The notes under the pieces: generated by a model | What the model was told of the DNA's origin: nothing | The model's database searches: none | What the model saw: only the letters and a program-made list of their open reading frames with translations | Shown: in pieces, positions 16,249 through 23,874 of the stretch | Layout of the letters: each line of letters opens with the position of its first letter | Position numbering within the stretch: position 1 is the stretch's first letter | Translations under genes and position numbers: made by a program | NCBI RefSeq assembly: GCF_046719765.1 | Contig: NZ_JABEBY010000008.1 | Span: 62,001 to 126,000 of the forward strand | Reading direction: 5' to 3' | Source of the DNA: Halonotius sp046719765 | GTDB lineage: Archaea; Halobacteriota; Halobacteria; Halobacteriales; Haloferacaceae | DNA: 64,000 bases

Positions 16249-17403
16249 TTACAACACCTGCGTTGTTACGTCCTCGGAGTCGAAGGTACGGTTGTGGAGT
16301 GCAACGCCGGTGTCGGTATCGAAGAGGTGGATCGAGTCCGGCGGGAAGGTGGCGATGACCTCGTCGCCGGCCGACACATCCCGGAGCCCGCTGACGGTCG
16401 CGGTGAACGTCACCGGGTCGTCGACGCTCCGATCGAACGTCAGGTGGATCGTGTTCTCGTCACCCCGCGGTTCGACGACATCGACAGTTACCTCAAACTG
16501 ATAGTTGTCGCTGAGCCCGCCGGGCTCTTTGATCCGGATATCCTCCGGGCGAATCCCGAAGACAACACGTGCGTTGCCGGCGATAGCCTCCTGTTGGGCC
16601 GGTTTGAGCGGATACTCAAAGCGGTCGATGATGAGGGTGTCGCCGTCGACGTCCATCTCGAAAAAGTTCATCGAAGGATCCCCGATAAAGCCCGCCACGA
16701 ACCGGTTGTTCGGCGTGTGGTAACACTCCAGCGGCGTGCCGACCTGCTGGAGAATCCCGTCGTCGAGGATGGCGATCCGGTCGCCCATCGTCATCGCCTC
16801 CGTCTGGTCGTGGGTGACATAGACGGTCGTCACGTCGAGGTCGTTTTGGATGCGCTGGAGCTCCGTCCGCATCGTCGCCCGCAGTTTGGCGTCAAGGTTG
16901 CTCAGTGGCTCGTCCATGAGGAATGCTTCGGGCGCACGCACGATTGCGCGGCCGAGGGCGACACGCTGCTGCTGGCCGCCGGAGAGCTCCGACGGCGTGC
17001 GATCCAGCAGTTCCTTGATCTCCATGAGCTCGGCGGTGTCTTCGACCGTCTCGTCGATCTCCGCCTCGGCCATGTCGGTCGACTCCTCCAGCCCGAAGCT
17101 CATGTTCTCGCGGACGGTCATATGCGGGTACAGCGCGTAGGACTGAAACACCATGGCGATATCCCGCTCGGCCGGTGGCTTCTCGTTGATGCGCCCGCCG
17201 GCCAGCCGGATCTCGCCGCTGGTGATGGTTTCGAGGCCGGCGATCATCCGCAGCGTCGTCGACTTCCCGCAGCCCGAGGGGCCGACCAACACGAGGAACT
17301 CGCCGTCCTCGATGTCGACCGAGACCTCGTCGACTGCGGTGATCTCGTTGCCGTCGTCTTCGGTGAATACCTTCGTGATGTCGTCGAGTGTCAGGTCTGC
17401 CAT
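16249..17403 (-). CDS. Sugar ABC transporter ATP-binding protein (MalK/UgpC-type)
   Basis: The 384-residue protein has Walker A GPSGCGKST (about 39-47), Q-loop FQSYALYPHM, signature LSGGQQQRVALGRA, Walker B FLMDEPLSNLD and H-loop YVTHDQTEAM. The C-terminal 140 residues form the OB/TOBE regulatory domain typical of CUT1 sugar importers. It powers the importer formed with the two permeases just upstream. It is last in a four-gene minus-strand set (binding protein, permease, permease, ATPase), 33 bases after the second permease. Confidence 0.95.
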   Translation of the reverse strand: MADLTLDDITKVFTEDDGNEITAVDEVSVDIEDGEFLVLVGPSGCGKSTTLRMIAGLETITSGEIRLAGGRINEKPPAERDIAMVFQSYALYPHMTVRENMSFGLEESTDMAEAEIDETVEDTAELMEIKELLDRTPSELSGGQQQRVALGRAIVRAPEAFLMDEPLSNLDAKLRATMRTELQRIQNDLDVTTVYVTHDQTEAMTMGDRIAILDDGILQQVGTPLECYHTPNNRFVAGFIGDPSMNFFEMDVDGDTLIIDRFEYPLKPAQQEAIAGNARVVFGIRPEDIRIKEPGGLSDNYQFEVTVDVVEPRGDENTIHLTFDRSVDDPVTFTATVSGLRDVSAGDEVIATFPPDSIHLFDTDTGVALHNRTFDSEDVTTQVL

Positions 17404-17436
17404 GGGTTGGTTCCTCCTGTGGGTTCAGTCGTCATG

Positions 17437-18360
17437 CTATGCGGTGACCCCCTTGGCGAACTTGTCGCCGAAGAAGATGTACACCAGCAGCGTCGGCAAC
17501 GCCGCCAGCAGCGCGGCGGCCATCCGTAAGGGGAAGTTGGTGCCCGACTGGGAGACGCCGATGCCGACGAGTTCCTGTGTCACCACTGCCGCGTCGCCGA
17601 ACTGGACGATGGTGAGCGCGAACAGGAGATCGTTCCAGATCTGGGTGAACTGGTAGATGAACACGACAGCAAACATCGGGATCGACAGCGGCAGGATGAT
17701 GCGGCGGTAGATCGTCGCCACCGACGCGCCGTCCAGTTGGGCGGCCTCGACCATCTCGTCGGAGAGCTTCTTGTAGTGGGCACGGAACAGTAGCGTACAG
17801 ATCGGCAGCCCGTAGGCCGTGTGGGTGATGATGAGCGCGACGAGCTTCCAGTGGTAGGCCTCCACCAGCGGCAACGCCGCCAGCGGTTCGAACAGTTCCC
17901 GCAGCGGGACGACGTTGTACCAGAACTGCGTCAGCGGCACCAACACTGCCTGATAGGGGATGAAGATCCCCGCGACGAAGAGGACGTAGATCCCGATCTG
18001 GCCGCGCCAGTCGACGGTCGTCAGCCCGAAGGCGGCCATACTGCCGAGCAGCCCCGAGAGGATCGTTGCTGGCACGACGAGGATGACGCTGTTGACCAGG
18101 CCCTGGCCGAGACCGTCGATGGCCCCCTGCCACGGCTCCAGTGAGAACTCGCCCGTCCCCGGTACCAGCGGCTCCAGCGGCGGGAGATACGGGAAGTTCC
18201 CGGTGTAGGTCTCGGGGCTGATGATCGAGGTCATCACGCCGGTCTCGATGGGGATGAGGTAGAACGCGCCCATCCCGACGAGGACGACATAGAGGATGAT
18301 CCGCCGCAGCGAGTGGCCGAACAGCGACCGCTCGCCGGCCCGGCCTGTCTCGGTGCTCAT
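17437..18360 (-). CDS. Sugar ABC transporter permease (MalG-type)
   Basis: The 307-residue integral membrane protein has an N-terminal helix at about 22-40, five further hydrophobic spans, and the EAA loop EMVEAAQLDGASVATIYRRI that docks onto the ATPase. The C-terminus ends FFGDKFAKGVTA, typical of MalG-like subunits. Its start overlaps the stop of the MalF-type gene by four bases, so both are made together. Confidence 0.93.
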   Translation of the reverse strand: MSTETGRAGERSLFGHSLRRIILYVVLVGMGAFYLIPIETGVMTSIISPETYTGNFPYLPPLEPLVPGTGEFSLEPWQGAIDGLGQGLVNSVILVVPATILSGLLGSMAAFGLTTVDWRGQIGIYVLFVAGIFIPYQAVLVPLTQFWYNVVPLRELFEPLAALPLVEAYHWKLVALIITHTAYGLPICTLLFRAHYKKLSDEMVEAAQLDGASVATIYRRIILPLSIPMFAVVFIYQFTQIWNDLLFALTIVQFGDAAVVTQELVGIGVSQSGTNFPLRMAAALLAALPTLLVYIFFGDKFAKGVTA

Positions 18361-19349
18361 AGTTCACCCCGCTGGTACTGGGTGTAGATGTACGGCGCGA
18401 CGATAGCGAGTGCCATGATGAACAGGATCACCGCGATCGCCGAACCGAACGCCCAGTTGCCGTTGCTGTAGGCCTCCCGAACCATTCGGGTGGCGAGAAT
18501 GTCCGCGGACGGCCCCGGCTGGTAGCCGCCGTACATCGAGAACAGGAAGTCGAAGGCCTTCAGCGAAAAGACGGTGAGCACGACGAGCGCGCTCACCGTG
18601 GCCGTCCTGAGCTGTGGGATGATGATCCGCCAGTACATGCGGAGCGTGCTCGCGCCGTCGACGCGGGCGGCCTCGAAGTGGCTGGTCGGGATCGCGCGCA
18701 ACCCGGCCAGATAGACGATCATCGCGTAGCCGCTGAACTGCCAGATCAGGGCAAACGCGACGGCCGCCAGCTTCAGGTCGGGGTTCTGGACGATCTCGAC
18801 GGGGCCGAGGCCGACAGCCTCGAACAGGAGATTGACGAGCCCGGTGTCGACGTTGTACATGTAGAGCCAGAACTTCGCCGTCACGACGAACGACAGGCTC
18901 ATCGGCAGCAGGTAGATCGTCCGGAACGTGTTCTCGAAGCGGATCCCCTGGTCGACGAGGATCGCCATCACGAGCCCGAGGGCGAGACAGACGACCGAGA
19001 ACGACACCATCAGGACGACGGTGTTCCACGCGGCGTTCCAGACTGGCTCTATCGACAGCGACGACCACGAGGGCGTCCCGCCGAAGAAGGCGATCACGTA
19101 GTTTTCGAGGTCGAGCGCGGTGTAATCCGGCGAACCGAGCCCCTCGAAATCCGTCAACGAGAGGAAGATGTTCCAGATGATCGCCCCGTAGATGAACAGC
19201 CCCACCAGCAAAAACGGCGGGAGCCAGAAGGGGGCCGACCGCACCGAGTCGCGGTCGAGGATCGAGCCAGCCGAGGCTGTGCCGCCGTCGGTGCGAATCC
19301 TACGGTACGCCGAGAGGCGTCGTCTCAGGACAGTGAGTGGGTTACGCAT
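18357..19349 (-). CDS. Sugar ABC transporter permease (MalF-type)
   Basis: The 330-residue membrane protein starts with a basic cytoplasmic segment, then six predicted spans (first around PFWLPPFLLVGLFIYGAI). The EAA motif reads HFEAARVDGASTLRMYWRI. It forms the channel with the MalG-type subunit. It lies 24 bases after the binding-protein gene. Confidence 0.93.
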   Translation of the reverse strand: MRNPLTVLRRRLSAYRRIRTDGGTASAGSILDRDSVRSAPFWLPPFLLVGLFIYGAIIWNIFLSLTDFEGLGSPDYTALDLENYVIAFFGGTPSWSSLSIEPVWNAAWNTVVLMVSFSVVCLALGLVMAILVDQGIRFENTFRTIYLLPMSLSFVVTAKFWLYMYNVDTGLVNLLFEAVGLGPVEIVQNPDLKLAAVAFALIWQFSGYAMIVYLAGLRAIPTSHFEAARVDGASTLRMYWRIIIPQLRTATVSALVVLTVFSLKAFDFLFSMYGGYQPGPSADILATRMVREAYSNGNWAFGSAIAVILFIMALAIVAPYIYTQYQRGEL

Positions 19350-19373
19350 AATACGGGAGTAGATAGATCCCGC

Positions 19374-20675
19374 TCAGTTGAACGCGTTGACCAGTGCCTC
19401 GGCCGTTGCGGCGGCGTCGTAATCCTCGAGGAACCCGCTGAACGCGCTGCCGATGTTGGTAGCGACGCCGGGTGAGACCGCCAGCCCGTGTTGGATCGAC
19501 GGCGGCTGGTTGTCGGCGGCGTTGAAGTCCTCGAACTGATCCTGCTGGAACTCGTTGAGGGCGGAGACGTCGGCGTCGCTCCGTGGCGGGATCGACCCCT
19601 TCTCGGCGTTGAACAGGACCTGTCCCTCCGCGCTGCCACAGTAGCTGAGGAACTGCCGGGTCGCCTCCGGCGAGGGGTTGTTCGCCATGTAGGGGAACGA
19701 GTCCATGTTGAGCAGGTAGCTCCCGCTCGTGCCGGGGTAGGTCACCTGGCCCCAATCGTCGCCGTAGTTGAAGTCGTCCGCGTTGCTGTAGGCACCAGCA
19801 GCCCAGTCGCCCTGGTGGATGAAGGCGGCGTCGCCCTCCATGACCATCGTGTTGGCCTCGGTGAAGCTGATCGACGAGGAGTCACTCGGGTAGTACTCGC
19901 TGAGGTCGACGACCGACTGGAGCGCGCTTTCGACCTGATCAACGTCGCCGTCGCCGCTGATGAACGCCTCGTAGCCGTCGATGCCGGCCTGGCCGAGCAG
20001 GATGGTCTCCCACAGCTGGACGGTCGACCACGCACCGCTGGTCTGCTGAGCGAAGGGAACGGCGTCGGTGTTCTCGGCGACGGTCGCGCAGGCGTCGACG
20101 ACATCGCTCGCCGACGAGAGGCTGGCAGGGTCGACGCCGGCCTCGTCGAGGACGGCTGTGTTGTAAAACAGGTTGTTGATCCGGTGGATGTTGAGCGGGA
20201 CGGTGACGTAGGTTCCGTTGAGCTGGGCCTGTTCCTGCGGCCCGGCGAGGTAGTTCTCTTTGAGGTCTTCGTCCCACACGTCGCCCTCGATGTCGGCGAA
20301 GGCGCCCTCGAACTTTTCGAGGGTCTTGCCCGGCCACGTCTGGAACGTGCTGGGCGGGTCGTTGGCCTGTAGCTTGTTGAGCACGACCTGATCGAGGTTG
20401 CTGCGGGCCGCGCCGTCGACCGGCTCCTCGGCGAACTCGATATCTGGGTGTTCCTCCTGGAACCCCTCGATGAGGGCCTCGATTGCGGCGTTGCCGTCGC
20501 CGGACGACCACGCGTGGAGTAATTCGAGTTCGTTTTCGACGCTGCTGCCGTCGTCACCGCCATCGCCGCCATCGCCGCCACCACCGCCGCTACAGCCAGC
20601 CAGCCCGGCGATAGCGGCAGCGCTGGTTGTCGTGAGGACGGTACGGCGTGACACATTGGGTTCGTGTTCAGACAT
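19374..20675 (-). CDS. Sugar ABC transporter substrate-binding lipoprotein
   Basis: The 433-residue protein has a Tat signal (SRRTVLTTTSAAA), lipobox AGLAGC and a Gly-rich linker, then a family 1 solute-binding fold (ELLHAWSSGDGNAAIEALIEGF near residue 50, later WAAGAYSNADDFN and MANNPSPEATRQFL). It captures substrate outside the membrane. The sequence class suggests an oligo- or monosaccharide, but the sugar is not determined and no catabolic enzyme is adjacent. It is the first gene of the transporter operon, preceded by a palindromic candidate operator. Confidence 0.93.
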   Translation of the reverse strand: MSEHEPNVSRRTVLTTTSAAAIAGLAGCSGGGGGDGGDGGDDGSSVENELELLHAWSSGDGNAAIEALIEGFQEEHPDIEFAEEPVDGAARSNLDQVVLNKLQANDPPSTFQTWPGKTLEKFEGAFADIEGDVWDEDLKENYLAGPQEQAQLNGTYVTVPLNIHRINNLFYNTAVLDEAGVDPASLSSASDVVDACATVAENTDAVPFAQQTSGAWSTVQLWETILLGQAGIDGYEAFISGDGDVDQVESALQSVVDLSEYYPSDSSSISFTEANTMVMEGDAAFIHQGDWAAGAYSNADDFNYGDDWGQVTYPGTSGSYLLNMDSFPYMANNPSPEATRQFLSYCGSAEGQVLFNAEKGSIPPRSDADVSALNEFQQDQFEDFNAADNQPPSIQHGLAVSPGVATNIGSAFSGFLEDYDAAATAEALVNAFN

Positions 20676-20997
20676 TGGGTATCATTCCTCTTGGGGATCG
20701 TGGTGCCGGTATACTGCCCGGTAGCTACCGTCAACCGCAACACACGAATCCACTAGATCACACTAAAACACTAAAACGCATTAACAATTATGTAGAATAT
20801 AAGTTATATAGAATTTCGAAACCGGATACTATACACAATTTGTAAACTGGTTCTGATTGCAACTTTTGCAGTATTTGCGACAGAAGATGAGTGGTACAAC
20901 AGTCTAATCAACAACATCTCCAAGGCATTCCCGACTGAATCAAACGTTCATTACACCAACCGCGACAGCCAGGCGGTTCCACCAGCGACAGGACAGC
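20676..20997 (-). promoter_or_regulatory. AT-rich promoter region of the sugar transporter with a 12-bp palindrome
   Basis: This 322-base gap has no supported gene. Reading the minus strand toward the binding-protein gene, there is an AT-rich box (AAATTCTATATAACTTATATTC, within about 20797-20818), direct repeats of TTTTAGTG (about 20765-20780), and the perfect palindrome CGGTAGCTACCG at 20719-20730, some 45 bases before the ATG. The palindrome is well placed for a repressor or activator; no regulator gene for it is in the window. Confidence 0.5.
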
Positions 20998-21102
20998 TTA
21001 TCGACGACCGCCGACGAGCAGCCAGCCGATGTAGCCGAAGGCGACCAACACCGCCGCAATCGATCCCCAGACGATCCCACCAAACAGGAGGCTTCCGATC
21101 AT
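20998..21102 (-). CDS. 34-residue membrane peptide coupled to the SSS symporter
   Basis: The ATG at 21102 overlaps the TGA of the symporter gene (TGATG), and the frame runs 34 codons to TAA at 20998. The product begins MIGSLLFGGIVWGSIAAVLV, continues AFGYIGWLL and ends GGRR: one membrane helix with a basic cytoplasmic end. This is too short for most gene finders. Small single-helix partners overlapping SSS-family genes are known in prokaryotes, so an accessory subunit is a reasonable inference. The overlap and the clean helix are direct evidence; the function is not proven. Confidence 0.7.
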   Translation of the reverse strand: MIGSLLFGGIVWGSIAAVLVAFGYIGWLLVGGRR

Positions 21103-22637
21103 CAGTCAGCCGCCTCCGAGGGTTCCGCACCATCCTCAGTTGCCGCCTCAGTTCCGGAGGGATCGATGGAGCGAATCTCCGTCGTCAACGACTCGAAGAC
21201 GAAGGCGTCGCCACCGACCGCAGCGGCACCAGCGGTCACGACCGTCGACACGGCGGTCGCCCCGAGGAACGCCGGCAGGAACGCCGGTTCGGGGAGCACG
21301 CCAGCGATACCGGGGATCGTCGCCACGAGCCCGCGGAGCATCGGGAAGTAGGCGATGCCGACGACGAGGCCGGCGAGACTCGCCGCGAGCGCGCCGCCCT
21401 GTGTGAGCTGTCGGGAGTACAACCCCCAGATCAACGGGACGAACACCGCCGCCGCAAGGAGGTCTGCCGTCAAAAATAGCGAGAGGACGCTATACCCTTG
21501 GGCACCGATGATCACCGCACCGACGGCGACCGCGGCGGTGAGCCCCCGGCCCGTGCGGCGGAGCGAGCGGTCGTCATCGACATCGACGAGCCGGGCGAGA
21601 TCGACCGTGACAAGGCTTGAAATCGCGTTCAGCATCGTATCAGCCGAGCTCATCACCAACAGGACGGCCAGCAGGACGACGGCGAGGGCGATGACATCCG
21701 GGAGGGCCTCCGTTACGACAAGGAAAAACGAGATCCCGGCGGTCTCGGCGGAACTGAGCCCGAGGCCGGCCGCGGCGATGCCGAACAGCCCCGACAGTAA
21801 CACCATCGGAATCACGGTGAGGCTGGCGACGCCGAAGGCCCGACCCAGTGTCGCCTCGCTGTCGGCCGCATACACCCGCTGCCACATCCCCTGATTCAGG
21901 AAGTTGGCACCGAGGATAGCAAAGACGATGTAGAGGCCGAATTCGAGGCCGGGCAGGTAGCCCGGATCGAGCAGCGTCGGATCGGTCGCCATCGCCGTCC
22001 GGTAGAGTTCGTCCGTCCCGCCCAGCGAGACGACCGCCGCGGCAAAGCCGACCGCCAACAGCGGGAGGATCACCAGCGTCTGGATCGTGTCGGTGAAGAT
22101 GCTGGCGACGAGGCCGCCGTAAGCCGTATACAGCAGGACGAAGCCGCCGATAACGGTCGCCGTCTGCCACGGCGGGATGCCGGCGATGAGTTCCAGCCCG
22201 CCGGTGACCGCCGTCATCTCGGCGGCAAGGAAGATGAACATGTAGAACACGGAGACGACGAGGACGAAGACGTACATCGCCGGGCCGAACCGGACGAGGA
22301 CGAACTCCGTCAGGGAGTGGCCCGTCGGCATCAACTCGCGGATTCGCTTGCCGACCGGGATGAAGAGCAACAGCGGGATCGCACTCCCGATGGCGTACCC
22401 CATAACAGCCGTCATCCCACCGAAGGCCGCGCCCGCCTCCGCGGGGCTGAAGAGGATCCACGCACCCATCGTTGAGGCGATCAGCGTCGCTGTCGTCATC
22501 CCCGTGCCTGTGGAGTTGCGTGCGGTCAGCAGATCCTCGACGCTGCCCACGCGCCCACGGGAGTACCACAGCCCAGCGACGGTGAACACGGCCAGCGTGG
22601 CGATTGTGAGGCCGAGGCCGAGACTGGTCGAAACCAT
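21102..22637 (-). CDS. Sodium:solute symporter (SSS family)
   Basis: From the ATG at 22637 the product has 511 residues with about 13 predicted membrane helices in the LeuT-like SSS layout. It contains GWRG-equivalent family regions such as GAWILFSPAEAGAAFG near residue 55, TAYGGLVASIFTDTIQ in helix 5 and LLVMSSADTMLNAISS, the conserved sodium-site Ser-rich helix. It probably imports an organic solute with sodium; the substrate is unknown. The longer open frame begins in non-conserved sequence and is rejected. A short membrane peptide gene overlaps its stop codon. Confidence 0.92.
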   Translation of the reverse strand: MVSTSLGLGLTIATLAVFTVAGLWYSRGRVGSVEDLLTARNSTGTGMTTATLIASTMGAWILFSPAEAGAAFGGMTAVMGYAIGSAIPLLLFIPVGKRIRELMPTGHSLTEFVLVRFGPAMYVFVLVVSVFYMFIFLAAEMTAVTGGLELIAGIPPWQTATVIGGFVLLYTAYGGLVASIFTDTIQTLVILPLLAVGFAAAVVSLGGTDELYRTAMATDPTLLDPGYLPGLEFGLYIVFAILGANFLNQGMWQRVYAADSEATLGRAFGVASLTVIPMVLLSGLFGIAAAGLGLSSAETAGISFFLVVTEALPDVIALAVVLLAVLLVMSSADTMLNAISSLVTVDLARLVDVDDDRSLRRTGRGLTAAVAVGAVIIGAQGYSVLSLFLTADLLAAAVFVPLIWGLYSRQLTQGGALAASLAGLVVGIAYFPMLRGLVATIPGIAGVLPEPAFLPAFLGATAVSTVVTAGAAAVGGDAFVFESLTTEIRSIDPSGTEAATEDGAEPSEAAD

Positions 22638-22731
22638 GCTATGCGCCCTCCGACCGCCACCTTCGTGCGTCGTCTCGTCGAGACATCCGTTCCAGTAGAG
22701 CACTGCCGCCCGCGACCTATATAATTGACGA

Positions 22732-22759
22732 ATATAACCGCTGAATAACTCAGTTATAT
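22732..22759. repeat. Inverted repeat upstream of the symporter gene
   Basis: ATATAAC (22732-22738) and GTTATAT (22753-22759) are perfect arms, with TGA and TCA repeating the symmetry inside. The site lies about 95 bases upstream of the symporter ATG, next to an AATTATATAG box at about 22717-22727 on the minus strand that could be its TATA element. An operator role is inferred. Confidence 0.4.
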
Positions 22760-22794
22760 GCGGCGACGCCGGTCGTGAGAGGCCCCCAGCCCGG

Positions 22795-23550
22795 TCAGGA
22801 AACCGACACCCGGAGCCCGTCGCGGGCGACGTGTACCTCGCCGTCGAAAAATTCGGCGACGGTTGCACACATCTCTTCGTGGTTGCCGTCGGCGTGCGGG
22901 TAGAGATGCGTCAGATAGAGATGTGCAACGTCGCTGTCGGCGACGGCCTCGCCGAGTTGGCTCGGCGTCGGGTGGCCGTCAACATCGACCGAGTCGGGGA
23001 ACGAACAGTCGTGGGCGACGACGCGGCAGCCCTCGACAAACCGCGCCATCCCCGCGAAGGCTTCGGTGTCACCGGAAAACGCGAACGCTGCCTCGCCGCC
23101 GGCATCGACCGCGAACCGATAGGCGAGGCCGTCTATCGAGTGGCGTGTCTCGCGGCTCTCAACCCCGAAGCCGGTGACAGTGATCTCCTCGCCGGCGACG
23201 ATCTCCCGCACTTGGAGATCGACCCGGCCATCGAGATAGCTATGGACGGAGAGAAGGCCATCGAGGAGCCCCTTCGTACCGACTGGGCCAACGACCTCCA
23301 AGTGTTCCTCGCCGGCGAGCCAGCGCGCTTTGAGCAGCGGGAGCAGGTCGGCGACGTGATCGAGATGGAGATGGGTCAACAGGACGGTGCTCACATCCTC
23401 GTATCCGATCTCGGTCGCTGCGAGTCGGTGGAGGACGCCACTGCCGCAGTCGATCAACAGCCGACGATCCTCGTGCGTCAACAGGAGTCCGGTCTGCATA
23501 CGGTCGCCGGTCGGCATCGCGCTGCCCGTCCCGAGAAACGTGACCTGCAT
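22795..23550 (-). CDS. RNase Z-like MBL-fold metallo-hydrolase
   Basis: The 251-residue protein has the N-terminal FLGTGSAMPTGDRMQTG strand-loop, the metal motif THLHLDHVADLLPL at about 59-72, a second site FSGDTEAF and the C-terminal YLTHLYPHAD. This order is that of the RNase Z/AtsA branch. True tRNA 3'-processing RNase Z has a flexible arm that I do not see clearly, so it may be a phosphodiesterase-like relative. It is cytoplasmic by sequence. It lies upstream of the symporter on the same strand, separated by 157 bases. Confidence 0.85.
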   Translation of the reverse strand: MQVTFLGTGSAMPTGDRMQTGLLLTHEDRRLLIDCGSGVLHRLAATEIGYEDVSTVLLTHLHLDHVADLLPLLKARWLAGEEHLEVVGPVGTKGLLDGLLSVHSYLDGRVDLQVREIVAGEEITVTGFGVESRETRHSIDGLAYRFAVDAGGEAAFAFSGDTEAFAGMARFVEGCRVVAHDCSFPDSVDVDGHPTPSQLGEAVADSDVAHLYLTHLYPHADGNHEEMCATVAEFFDGEVHVARDGLRVSVS

Positions 23551-23874
23551 ACCGGCGTGTACGGGCCAGCGTGGAAAGCGATTGCGACACCACTACCGAC
23601 TGCCAGCAGTGATCAAAAGCAACCGGGTAACCAATGGGCTGGTAAATCGACCAACCGCACGCCTGGCGGACTGAAAGGGCGAGACGCGCTGGGCGAAGCC
23701 GGACGACGCAAGCACTGCAGGAGCGAACGAAGTGAGCGACGAAGCGCGCAGCGAGTCCCGCGAGCCGAGCGCGTCGAGGGCTTTCTACGTTGTGTTCCTT
23801 GTCCCGGTTACTCGTCTGAATCCACTCTCGTATCCCCCACAACCGACTTACGCGAGCGCGACCAATTCAGCCCA
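23551..23874. other. Intergenic region with a long imperfect palindrome
   Basis: This 324-base gap holds no gene of its own. Bases 23674-23690 pair with 23768-23784: AAAG and GACGCGCT match perfectly around a 5-base mismatch. Between them is the motif GCGAACGAAGTGAGCGAC, which has internal near-symmetry. I recall similar 'gaacgaagtgagcgac' stretches between genes in many haloarchaeal genomes. It may be a mobile palindromic element or a strong RNA structure ahead of the helicase gene. Confidence 0.5.

Noticed and set aside
16294..17529. 411-codon open frame opposite the ABC ATPase
   Set aside because: It is antisense to a gene with all ABC motifs intact and has no recognisable domain.
20951..21133. 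60-codon open frame across the symporter end
   Set aside because: It is Arg-rich shadow sequence; the 34-residue membrane frame in the same place has better coupling and character.
22831..23874. In-frame extension of the Lhr helicase by about 350 codons
   Set aside because: It overlaps the RNase Z-like gene on the other strand and the palindromic gap, has no family similarity, and the ATG at 23875 gives a normal N-terminus.
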